Shown here in pieces: positions 10,436 through 17,057 of a stretch of DNA of 36,705 nucleotides (its first letter is position 1; every line of letters starts with the position of its first letter). Made by a program: the position numbers and the translations under genes. Source of the stretch: Candidatus Nanopelagicales bacterium (GTDB lineage Bacteria; Actinomycetota; Actinomycetes; S36-B12); contig JANQZS010000052.1 in the NCBI GenBank assembly GCA_030728405.1, positions 1-36,705 on the forward strand, in the 5' to 3' direction. Under the pieces are notes generated by a model. That model was not told the DNA's origin. It did no database searches and saw only the letters and a program-made list of their open reading frames with translations.

Positions 10436-10441
10436 CCTCCT
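10436..10441 (-). promoter_or_regulatory. dnaA ribosome binding site
   Basis: A perfect AGGAGG on the minus strand followed by six adenines and then TTG. It decides the dnaA start in favour of the rare TTG codon. Confidence 0.85.
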
Positions 10442-10524
10442 GGCCCCAACACACCGTGGCGCAGCGACTGGTTGTCTGTGCAGCGAGCAGTGTGAACTAT
10501 GTGACTCGTGTGGCGACCACCCAC

Positions 10525-10552
10525 AGAGATATCCACAGGTGTGGATATCTCT
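10525..10552. repeat. Perfect inverted repeat made of two opposed DnaA-box-like sites
   Basis: Two perfect 13-bp arms (10525-10537 and 10540-10552) flank a 2-bp centre. Each arm contains ATATCCACA, which differs from the DnaA box TTATCCACA only at the first base, so the two near-boxes point towards each other. The repeat is about 95 bp upstream of the dnaA start and downstream of a candidate promoter. It could act as a paired DnaA operator in DNA or as a stem-loop in the dnaA 5' leader RNA. Confidence 0.8.
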
Positions 10553-10577
10553 AAAGAGTACGACGCACCAGCAACGG

Positions 10578-10607
10578 ACAGTAGCGAGAAAAGGTCTCTA
10601 GGCACAA
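10578..10607 (-). promoter_or_regulatory. Candidate dnaA promoter
   Basis: On the minus strand a -35-like TTGTGC (10602-10607) and a -10 TACTGT (10578-10583) are separated by 18 bp. The -10 fits the actinobacterial TANNNT pattern. A start near 10571 would give a leader of about 140 nt containing the palindrome at 10525-10552. A perfect DnaA box lies 14 bp upstream of the -35. Confidence 0.35.
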
Positions 10608-10621
10608 GCGGGAGGGCCGTC

Positions 10622-10630
10622 TGTGGATAA
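10622..10630 (-). promoter_or_regulatory. DnaA box, perfect consensus, between dnaA and rpmH
   Basis: TGTGGATAA on the plus strand, a perfect box in the dnaA-rpmH gap. Together with the palindromic pair at 10525-10552 it forms a second DnaA-box cluster upstream of dnaA. The rest of the 375-bp gap (10430-10804) holds candidate divergent promoters and no convincing gene. Confidence 0.7.
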
Positions 10631-10669
10631 CTTCGCACATGGGTTGATATCGTGCTAGCTGGGGCCGAA

Positions 10670-10699
10670 TTGACCGACTCAGTTCAGTGGCCGTACGCT
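10670..10699 (+). promoter_or_regulatory. Candidate rpmH promoter
   Basis: A -35 TTGACC (10670-10675) and a -10 TACGCT (10694-10699) are separated by 18 bp. The first is close to TTGACA and the second fits TANNNT. The predicted start near 10706 leaves a leader of about 100 nt before rpmH. Confidence 0.45.
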
Positions 10700-10764
10700 A
10701 TGAGCCTGTTGGTGGCCCAAAGGATGCCGGCGAAACGCGTTATGAGTTATTTTCCCATTGTTGC

Positions 10765-10787
10765 GTACATAGGTTGTGTACATAGGT
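10765..10787 (+). repeat. Direct repeat in the rpmH leader
   Basis: GTACATAGGT occurs twice, at 10765-10774 and 10778-10787, a 13-bp period. It lies between the candidate promoter and the ribosome binding site of rpmH (AGGAG just after it). No function is known to me. Confidence 0.6.
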
Positions 10788-10804
10788 ACAGGAGAGCCCG
10801 CGTC

Positions 10805-10939
10805 ATGAAGCGCACATTCCAGCCCAATAATCGTCGTCGGGCGCGCACGCACGGCTTTCGTACCCGTATGCGCACCCGCGCTGGGCGAGCCATCATTGCC
10901 ACCCGTCGTACCAAGGGCCGCCGCCGCCTCACCGCCTAG
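10805..10939 (+). CDS. rpmH: 50S ribosomal protein L34
   Basis: A 44-residue, very basic protein beginning [19 protein letters not shown], the unmistakable L34 sequence of the large ribosomal subunit. AGGAG lies about 10 bases upstream of the ATG. It heads the rightward block and is followed 47 bp later by the rnpA part of the next gene, the usual rpmH-rnpA pairing. Confidence 0.97.
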   Translation: MKRTFQPNNRRRARTHGFRTRMRTRAGRAIIATRRTKGRRRLTA

Positions 10940-10986
10940 GTTTATCGTTTTGCCAGCATGGCTACACCTCGAGAGTGGGGGTATGG

Positions 10987-11754
10987 ATGTTGCCTGCTGA
11001 GCACCGACTCATCCCCAAGGGTGCAATCACGCACACCATCCGTCGTGGGTCCCGCCATGGGGGAGTGCGTGTAGTGGCCCACGTTATGGTCACCTCCACC
11101 GCTCAGCCGCCTCGCTTTGCGTTTGCGGTCAGTAAATCCGTGGGTAATTCCGTTGTCCGCCACCGCGTCACGCGTCAACTTCGTGCTGCTTCGATGCGGG
11201 TGGCCCCTCAAGTCAGGCCTGGAACAGATGTTGTGGTTCGAGCGCTGCCACCGGCTGCACGGTCCTCAGTGGTGGAATTTGAGGGGGATCTAACACGGGT
11301 CCTCTCCCGTTATTTTCACTCGCTTGAGGCAACACCGGGCGCCACGGCACCCGTTGCAGTAGCCGATGTTGCTGCCCAGGTACCCATTGAGGTGCTGCCT
11401 GCACCCGTGCGGCGCCAGGGCATGAGGGCCATTTTTTACTGGCTTACCTGGCCATTACAGCGCCTGCTGCTGCTACTGATCCGTGGATACCAGCGGTTCA
11501 TATCCCCAGCCCTACCCCCGAGCTGTCGTTATCATCCGAGTTGCTCAGCCTATGCGGTTGAGGCGTTGTCTATCCACGGGGTTGGTAAGGCATTTCTGCT
11601 GAGTTTGTGGCGGTTGCTGCGCTGTAATCCGTGGTCAAAAGGAGGATTGGACCCGGTGCCACAGCGCGGGTCGTGGCACCCCGATATCTACCCTGACGGT
11701 GCCACCCGACGGCCTAGCGCCGTAGGCTGCGATCACACACCTGCACCACACTGA
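10987..11754 (+). CDS. rnpA-yidD: Fusion of ribonuclease P protein component (RnpA) and YidD
   Basis: One open frame encodes 255 residues. Residues 1 to about 115 are RnpA, the protein subunit of RNase P that matures tRNA 5' ends: MLPAEHRL at the start and [20 protein letters not shown], where the usual RNR motif reads RHR. After a linker of about 30 residues comes YidD (about 155-220), a small membrane-associated protein that assists membrane-protein insertion, with [29 protein letters not shown] and [16 protein letters not shown]. In most bacteria these are separate neighbouring or overlapping genes. The frame is open to a GTG at 10975; ATG 10987 is chosen because RnpA proteins usually begin MLP. 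yidC follows by 18 bp. Confidence 0.93.
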   Translation: MLPAEHRLIPKGAITHTIRRGSRHGGVRVVAHVMVTSTAQPPRFAFAVSKSVGNSVVRHRVTRQLRAASMRVAPQVRPGTDVVVRALPPAARSSVVEFEGDLTRVLSRYFHSLEATPGATAPVAVADVAAQVPIEVLPAPVRRQGMRAIFYWLTWPLQRLLLLLIRGYQRFISPALPPSCRYHPSCSAYAVEALSIHGVGKAFLLSLWRLLRCNPWSKGGLDPVPQRGSWHPDIYPDGATRRPSAVGCDHTPAPH

Positions 11755-11772
11755 CGACGACGGAGAGTTCGC

Positions 11773-13014
11773 GTGGATCCCCTCTTTATTCTTGATTGGC
11801 TGCGTATCGCGGTCAGTTGGATCCTCGTCCAATTCCACTCACTGTTCTCCATCGTTTTAGACCCAGCGTCTGGCTGGACCTGGGTGATGTCGATCGTGGG
11901 CCTGGTTGTGGTCATTCGTATTCTGCTCATTCCGCTGTTTGTGAAGCAGATCAAGGCAATGCGGAACATGCAGTTGATTCACCCCCAGATCAAAGAAATT
12001 CAAAAAAAGTATGCGGGTGATCGAGAGCGGCAGTCCAAAGAAACCATGAAGCTGTACCGCGAAACCGGTACAAACCCACTGGCTTCATGTTTGCCAATCC
12101 TGTTGCAGGCGCCCATTTTCTTCGCCCTGTTCCAGGTTTTGCAGGGCATTGCCATGTACAACCCCGACGATACCGGCTACACAGCACCCGGCGTCTTTAG
12201 TTGGCAGCAGTACGCGGATCTACTGCCTCAGGCCCATGAGGCCAGCATCTTTGGGGTACCGCTTTACGGATATTTCATGGGTGCGAACAACGCCAACCTC
12301 ATCGAGGGCGGTTTCTCTCCGACATCCACGCGAATCTTGTCGTTCATCCTGATTATTTTGATGTCGGGTACGACCTTCTTGACTCAGCGGCAGTTGATTG
12401 TGAAGAACACCGCGCCGGGCAACCCAATGGTGCGTCAGCAGAAGATTCTGCTTTATGTTTTCCCCCTCATCTTTGCGGTGACCGGTATTAACTTCCCGAT
12501 CGGTGTGCTCATTTACTGGTTGACCACCAACCTGTGGACCATGGGCCAGCAGTTCTACGTGATTAGAAACAATCCTCAACCTGGATCACCTGCATTTGAC
12601 GCCTGGGAGGCCAGAAAGAAAGACAAGGCCGACCGAAAAGCAGCTCGTAAAAGTGGCGGTTCAACACTTGAATTAACGGCTGAAACCGTTGTTGAGGAGG
12701 TTGCCCCGGTGCGCGTGCAACCCAAACGGGTGCCGAAAAGCAAGCGCAATAAGCCCGGCGGTCCAACAACGACGAACAATGGTAATAATGATATAAATAG
12801 TAACAATTCGGGCAATTCATCCGACCCGAGGACCGAGCCGGTGGACACCACCCCGGCGCCGTCCACGAGTGAGGCAGCACCGACAACCGGTGCCATGAGC
12901 GCCAACGGCGCCAATGGCACACCCAAAACTGCAGCGGCAAAGCCTGGCTCCGGTAAAGCCAGAACCACCAAGTCCACGGGCAAGAAGCCGTCGTCGAAGA
13001 GGAGCAGCACGTGA
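11773..13014 (+). CDS. yidC: Membrane protein insertase YidC/Oxa1
   Basis: Inserts and folds inner-membrane proteins, alone or with SecYEG. It has 413 residues in the short Gram-positive-type layout: a first membrane segment near 8-30, then WTWVMSIVGLVVVIRILLIP, the family stretch NPLASCLPILLQAPIFFALF (about 97-116), and later segments including PLIFAVTGINFPIGVLIYW. The C-terminal ~120 residues form a long basic, low-complexity tail with an Asn-rich part followed by Thr/Ala/Lys-rich sequence ending KKPSSKRSST, which could contact ribosomes. The start is GTG. It overlaps jag by 4 bp (GTGA). Confidence 0.96.
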   Translation: MDPLFILDWLRIAVSWILVQFHSLFSIVLDPASGWTWVMSIVGLVVVIRILLIPLFVKQIKAMRNMQLIHPQIKEIQKKYAGDRERQSKETMKLYRETGTNPLASCLPILLQAPIFFALFQVLQGIAMYNPDDTGYTAPGVFSWQQYADLLPQAHEASIFGVPLYGYFMGANNANLIEGGFSPTSTRILSFILIILMSGTTFLTQRQLIVKNTAPGNPMVRQQKILLYVFPLIFAVTGINFPIGVLIYWLTTNLWTMGQQFYVIRNNPQPGSPAFDAWEARKKDKADRKAARKSGGSTLELTAETVVEEVAPVRVQPKRVPKSKRNKPGGPTTTNNGNNDINSNNSGNSSDPRTEPVDTTPAPSTSEAAPTTGAMSANGANGTPKTAAAKPGSGKARTTKSTGKKPSSKRSST

Positions 13015-13541
13015 CCGATGTATTAACCCCCACCGATGATGATGCCGAAGTGACCGCGGGTGAGTCCAGCGCACCAGCCCGCGATCTTGTCGCCGAAGGT
13101 GATGCTGCGGCCGATTATCTCGAGGGCCTGCTCGACATCGTTGATCTGGATGGTGACATCGACATTGATGTGGAGGGCGATCGTGCCCAGGTGGCGATCA
13201 TTGAGGTAAATAAGGGCGAACTGGGCTCACTCGTAGGAGTTGACGGCAAGGTGATGGACGCGCTGCAAGACCTCGCCCGACTAGCGGCCACGCAAAGCAC
13301 AGGTCATCGTTCACGGCTGATGCTCGACATCGCCGGGGTCCGTGCGGAGCGACGTGAGGGGTTGCGTGAAATTGCCACCGCGGCCGTCACTGAGGTGACC
13401 AAGTCAGGTGAACCGATGCGACTGGCGCCCATGAATGCTTTTGAGCGCAAAGTGATCCACGATGTGGTCACTGAGGCTGGTTTAGTGAGTGAATCTGAAG
13501 GTGTTGAGCCGCAACGTCGCATTGTTGTGCGTCCCGCCTGA
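13011..13541 (+). CDS. jag: KhpB/Jag family RNA-binding protein (KH and R3H domains)
   Basis: A 176-residue RNA-binding protein. The acidic N-terminus is followed by a KH-like domain (about 35-110, with VNKGELGSLVGVDGKVMDALQDLARLA) and an R3H domain (about 115-176, with REGLREIATAAVTEV, LAPMNAFERKVIHDVV and the terminal RRIVVRP). Jag/KhpB proteins are linked to cell division, cell elongation and RNA regulation and often follow yidC. The Jag-N domain of firmicute proteins is absent, as usual in actinobacteria. Its GTG start overlaps the yidC stop, indicating translational coupling. Confidence 0.9.
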   Translation: MTDVLTPTDDDAEVTAGESSAPARDLVAEGDAAADYLEGLLDIVDLDGDIDIDVEGDRAQVAIIEVNKGELGSLVGVDGKVMDALQDLARLAATQSTGHRSRLMLDIAGVRAERREGLREIATAAVTEVTKSGEPMRLAPMNAFERKVIHDVVTEAGLVSESEGVEPQRRIVVRPA

Positions 13542-13552
13542 GTGAGGAACTC

Positions 13553-14164
13553 GTGCAGCTAAGTGCCGAGATCGAGTCTCAACTAGTCGCTTTCACTGAA
13601 ATCTTGTCCACGGATGGGGTGGAGCGCGGTCTTATTGGACCCCGCGAGGTAGACAGACTGTGGGACCGGCACATTCTTAATTGTGCTGTGGCTGCCACCG
13701 CTGTTTCACGTGAAACAACCGTGGTTGACGTGGGATCTGGCGCGGGACTACCCGGCATCGTGTGGGCCATTGTTCGGCCCGACCTTGAGGTGATCTGCGT
13801 GGAACCGCTGCTCCGTCGGGTGAATTTCCTGACCGAAACGATCACCCGGCTAGATCTGACCAACCGGGTGCAGGTGCGTCGTGGGCGAGCAGAGGATCTG
13901 GCTGGTGAAATCCAGGCTCCCGTGGTCACGGCGCGCGCTGTTGCCCCACTGGAGCGCCTGGTGGGCTGGACTATGCCCCTCGTGGCTCCCGGTGGTGAAC
14001 TCCTGGCCTTGAAAGGTGCCGCTGCAGAGGCGGAGGTGGCTGCGGCAGAAAAGACGATTGCCCGGATGGGTGGTGATCGGGTCGAGGTGAGTGAGTGGGG
14101 TCACGGTATGGTCGACCCGCCCACCCGTGTGGTGCGGATTCATAAGTCCACCACCTGGCGCTGA
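13553..14164 (+). CDS. rsmG: 16S rRNA (guanine-N7) methyltransferase RsmG
   Basis: Methylates G527 (E. coli numbering) of 16S rRNA using S-adenosylmethionine; loss gives low-level streptomycin resistance in several bacteria. The 203 residues include LWDRHILNCA, the SAM-binding loop VVDVGSGAGLPGI (about 60-72), VCVEPLLRRVNFL-type motif II and the family motif VVTARAVAPLERLV. The GTG start at 13553 has GAGGA upstream. A perfect parS site lies inside the coding sequence, where it encodes V-S-R-E-T, so the gene has a double role as protein code and segregation site. Confidence 0.95.
   Translation: MQLSAEIESQLVAFTEILSTDGVERGLIGPREVDRLWDRHILNCAVAATAVSRETTVVDVGSGAGLPGIVWAIVRPDLEVICVEPLLRRVNFLTETITRLDLTNRVQVRRGRAEDLAGEIQAPVVTARAVAPLERLVGWTMPLVAPGGELLALKGAAAEAEVAAAEKTIARMGGDRVEVSEWGHGMVDPPTRVVRIHKSTTWR
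13702..13717 (+). other. parS: parS centromere site 1 (inside rsmG)
   Basis: TGTTTCACGTGAAACA, a perfect 16-bp palindrome identical to the widely conserved ParB-binding consensus. It lies in the rsmG coding sequence about 650 bp before parA. Confidence 0.96.
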
Positions 14165-14171
14165 GGAAGAA

Positions 14172-14363
14172 ATGAACCCCACATCTAATTCCAAAGCCCC
14201 ACATGGTGCCGTGGCCGGCACCGACATTGGTGTTGTCACCGGGCTTGGCTGGCCGGCGACCCAGGATGTTTCACGTGAAACAGCAACCGGGCTCGGCTGG
14301 GCCGTACCGAGCAATGATGGCCCACCAAGCCACCATGTTGGCGAAAGATCGGCCCCGTCATGA
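14172..14363 (+). CDS. Small ORF (63 aa) coupled to parA, possible split-off ParA N-terminal extension
   Basis: An ATG preceded by GAGGAAG opens a 63-residue frame whose TGA overlaps the parA ATG (ATGA at 14360-14363). It contains DVSRETATG, the translation of parS site 2. I recall that ParA of M. tuberculosis has an N-terminal extension containing a similar VSRET stretch encoded over parS, so this ORF may be the same extension separated from ParA by a frame change. parA itself lacks a clear ribosome binding site, so translation through this ORF could deliver ribosomes to it. The product has no recognisable domain and may matter only as a translated leader. A sequencing indel between about 14318 and 14360 is an alternative. 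Confidence 0.5.
   Translation: MNPTSNSKAPHGAVAGTDIGVVTGLGWPATQDVSRETATGLGWAVPSNDGPPSHHVGERSAPS
14267..14282 (+). other. parS: parS centromere site 2 (upstream of parA)
   Basis: A second perfect TGTTTCACGTGAAACA, 565 bp after the first and about 78 bp before the parA start. ParB bound here would nucleate the partition complex and could also affect parA expression. Confidence 0.96.
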
Positions 14364-15151
14364 CACGTATCTTGGCTGTAGCGAACCAAAAAGGTGGGGT
14401 GGGCAAGACCACCTCGACGGTCAACCTTGCTGCTGCGCTGGCTGAAACTGGTTACCACGTGCTCGTGGTTGACCTTGATCCACAAGGAAATGCCTCAACC
14501 GCACTCGGGATTGATCATCACAGTGGCGTGCCAGGCACGTATGAAGTCCTCACCGATGATGCGCGACTAGCCGACATCGTGGTGAATTGCCCCGACCATC
14601 CTCGCCTGTGGGTTGCCCCGGCCACCTTAGATTTAGCCGGAGCGGAGATTGAACTCGTTTCCCTGGTCGCGCGGGAAACTCGGTTGGCGAAAGCAATCAG
14701 TGAGCACTTGTCCAGCCACCGCAGCCAACACGCGGTTGACCTTGATTTCATTTTCATTGACTGCCCACCCAGCCTAGGCCTGCTCACAATCAATGCTTTT
14801 GTGGCCGCCCGAGAGGTACTCCTGCCCATTCAATGTGAGTACTACGCACTCGAGGGGGTTTCGCAGTTACTGCGCACAATGGAGTTGGTGAAGGCTCACC
14901 TCAATCCAGAACTAGTGATTGGTCCGGTGTTGTTGACCATGTACGACGGCCGCACCCGGCTATCGACCCAGGTGGCAGACGAGGTGCGCACCCATTTCAC
15001 CGATCAGGTACTGCCCACTGTGATACCGCGGTCGGTGCGATTGAGTGAGGCGCCATCCTTTGGCCAAACAATCTTGACCTATGACGCAGATTCCGCCGGT
15101 GCGATCGCGTACCGCAGTGCGGCTACAGAACTGGCTGGTCCCCGTGGCTGA
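14360..15151 (+). CDS. parA: Chromosome partitioning ATPase ParA (Soj)
   Basis: A deviant Walker-type ATPase that binds DNA nonspecifically when ATP-bound and moves ParB-parS complexes, segregating the origin. The 263 residues have the deviant P-loop KGGVGKTT (11-18), the A' motif DLDPQGNAST (38-47) and switch region FIDCPPSLGLLT. The C-terminus has IPRSVRLSEAPSFGQTI, typical of chromosomal ParA. The N-terminal extension of mycobacterial ParA is absent from this frame (see the preceding small ORF). It overlaps parB by 8 bp, forming a parAB operon. Confidence 0.97.
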   Translation: MTRILAVANQKGGVGKTTSTVNLAAALAETGYHVLVVDLDPQGNASTALGIDHHSGVPGTYEVLTDDARLADIVVNCPDHPRLWVAPATLDLAGAEIELVSLVARETRLAKAISEHLSSHRSQHAVDLDFIFIDCPPSLGLLTINAFVAAREVLLPIQCEYYALEGVSQLLRTMELVKAHLNPELVIGPVLLTMYDGRTRLSTQVADEVRTHFTDQVLPTVIPRSVRLSEAPSFGQTILTYDADSAGAIAYRSAATELAGPRG

Positions 15152-16067
15152 ATCACGGCGCGGCCTTGGTAAGGGGCTTGGCGCTCTACTCAGTGATAGT
15201 CAAAGTCGTTCCAGTACAACAACTTTGCCGGATCAATCGACCGATATTATTCGCTATCTTGAGATAGCGCCGGATCAAATCATCCCCAACCCTCGCCAGC
15301 CACGCACCACCTTTGACGTCGATGACATGGCCGAGTTGGTGCACTCGATCCAACAGATCGGTCTGCTGCAGCCGGTCGTTGTTCGCCCGGTTACTGGTGG
15401 GCCGACCGCATATGAATTGGTGGCCGGTGAGCGCCGATGGCGGGCGTGCCAAGAACTTGACCTAGAACTCATACCGGTCATCATTCGACCCACCGAAGAT
15501 GATGCGCTACTTCGAGATGCCCTCTTGGAGAACCTGCACCGCGCTGCACTTAATCCGCTGGAAGAAGCCGCTGCCTACTCGCAACTACTCGCTGACTTTG
15601 GTGGTACCCAGGAAGAACTGGCTACCAAACTAGGGCGGTCACGCCCACAGATCGCGAACACGCTGCGGCTATTAAAGTTGCCGGCTACCGTGCAACGCCG
15701 GGTAGCCGCTGGTGTGCTGTCTGCCGGACATGCCCGAGCACTCCTGGGCCTTACCGATGACGCCAAAATTGAAAAGCTCGCTACCCGCATAGTGGCTGAG
15801 GGCCTTTCGGTGCGAAGCGTCGAAGAGATCGTTTCGTTAGATTCTGGAAAATCTCCGAAAGCCAAGCGTGGCAAAGGATCAGCAGGATTATCACCGGAGA
15901 TGGTGGATGCAACTTTAGCGGTGGAGTCCCGGGTAGGCGACCGGTTAGAGACCAGGGTTGGGATCACCGGTGCCCGAACAGCGAAGGCTCGTGGCCGCAT
16001 CGTGATCGACTTCGCCGATCTCGACGATCTGCTGCGCATCCTCGATCACATTGACCCGCCCAACTAA
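15144..16067 (+). CDS. parB: Chromosome partitioning CTPase ParB (Spo0J)
   Basis: The parS-binding, CTP-dependent DNA clamp that spreads from parS and recruits SMC. The chosen GTG start (15144) gives 307 residues beginning MAESRRGLGKGLGALLSD, the classical ParB N-terminus that stimulates ParA. The frame is open to an ATG at 15081, but that would lie within parA and add residues not typical of the family. The CTP-binding motifs GERRWRA and ENLHRAALNPLEEA are present, followed by a helix-turn-helix (EELATKLGRSRPQIANTLRLL) and a C-terminal dimer domain. Confidence 0.96.
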   Translation: MAESRRGLGKGLGALLSDSQSRSSTTTLPDQSTDIIRYLEIAPDQIIPNPRQPRTTFDVDDMAELVHSIQQIGLLQPVVVRPVTGGPTAYELVAGERRWRACQELDLELIPVIIRPTEDDALLRDALLENLHRAALNPLEEAAAYSQLLADFGGTQEELATKLGRSRPQIANTLRLLKLPATVQRRVAAGVLSAGHARALLGLTDDAKIEKLATRIVAEGLSVRSVEEIVSLDSGKSPKAKRGKGSAGLSPEMVDATLAVESRVGDRLETRVGITGARTAKARGRIVIDFADLDDLLRILDHIDPPN

Positions 16068-16098
16068 CTGCCCGGTAACAGTGCCCGCGATCAAAAAC

Positions 16099-17049
16099 TT
16101 ACTCCTGGATGCGCTGAACGGCCGTCTTTACTAGTTCCACCATGAGCCGGCCAATATCAAAGTTATCGGCGCTGAGCGCCTGGGGAACCAGCGAGGTTTC
16201 GGTCATACCGGGAGCAACATTGGCTTCCAAGAACCAGGGCACGCCTGCGTGGTCAACGATGAAATCAATACGTGACCAGTCACGAAGGCGCAGGTTCGTA
16301 TGGGCACTGATGGCAGCCTGAGCGACAGCGGCGGCGGTTTCGCTGGAGATGCGGGCAGGTACATAGAACTCCGTGGCGCCTGCGGTGTAGCGAGCGGCAT
16401 AGTCGTAGAAGCCACTATCGGGAACAATTTCAACCGCGGGTAGAGCTCGGGGACCAACAGGTGAATCGATGACGCCCACCGCAATCTCGGTACCGGTGAT
16501 GAACGCCTCAATGAGGGCGACCTCGCCGTAGGCGAAAGCACCGACCATCGCTGCGGGTAGGTCTTGGGGCTCGTGAACCACGCTGGCGCCGAGCGCCGAT
16601 CCTCCCCGAGCGGGCTTAACCACTGCGGGCATACCGATGCGCGCGGCGAGGGCTTGAAGAACGCCCGCGGCACCAAGGTCACGAAAAGTACTGTGCGGCA
16701 ACGAAACTGATGCCGGTGTGGAAACCCCAGCCCGGCGCATCAGCGACTTAGCGATGGTCTTGTCGAAGGCGGTACGCGAAGGGTTGGGCCGTGAACCTAC
16801 ATAGGCCAGATCAAGGCATTCCAGCACATCAGGCAATGTGCCATCTTCACCAGCCGCACCGTGCACCACCGGCACTATGCAGTCTGGCCTCATTCGGGTG
16901 AGTTCATCGAGTAGGTGTGCGTCGATGTCACGCTCGCGAATCTCCCAATCGGGCGCAGCGGTCCGCAGCGCCTCCGCCACCCGTCGGCCAGATCGTAAAG
17001 ATACGTCGCGCTCGGGCGATAGCCCACCGGCAAGAACCACAACCTGCAT
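16099..17049 (-). CDS. ddl: D-alanine--D-alanine ligase (ATP-grasp)
   Basis: Joins two D-alanines for peptidoglycan precursor synthesis in the cytoplasm. The 316 residues are in the DdlB size range. Motifs are VVLAGGLSPERDVSLRSG at the N-terminus, the ATP-grasp loop VVKPARGGSALGAS, the omega loop FYDYAARYT, and the substrate and metal site FLEANVAPGMTETSLVPQA near the end. It ends 31 bp from parB in convergent orientation with no obvious terminator. It lies 8 bp after the aminotransferase gene, so they share a transcript. Another ATP-grasp dipeptide ligase is possible but less likely. Confidence 0.88.
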   Translation of the reverse strand: MQVVVLAGGLSPERDVSLRSGRRVAEALRTAAPDWEIRERDIDAHLLDELTRMRPDCIVPVVHGAAGEDGTLPDVLECLDLAYVGSRPNPSRTAFDKTIAKSLMRRAGVSTPASVSLPHSTFRDLGAAGVLQALAARIGMPAVVKPARGGSALGASVVHEPQDLPAAMVGAFAYGEVALIEAFITGTEIAVGVIDSPVGPRALPAVEIVPDSGFYDYAARYTAGATEFYVPARISSETAAAVAQAAISAHTNLRLRDWSRIDFIVDHAGVPWFLEANVAPGMTETSLVPQALSADNFDIGRLMVELVKTAVQRIQE

Positions 17050-17057
17050 GTTGATCC

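Noticed and set aside
12563-13074. Long minus-strand frames opposite the yidC tail
   Set aside because: They are antisense to the low-complexity YidC C-terminus and jag start, rich in Trp/Cys/Arg, with no recognisable domain.
15081-15143. N-terminal extension of ParB starting at ATG 15081
   Set aside because: It lies entirely within parA and precedes the classical RRGLGKGLGAL start; GTG 15144 fits the family better.
16068-16098. Bidirectional terminator between parB and ddl
   Set aside because: No inverted repeat with a T-run could be found in the 31 bp between the convergent stops.
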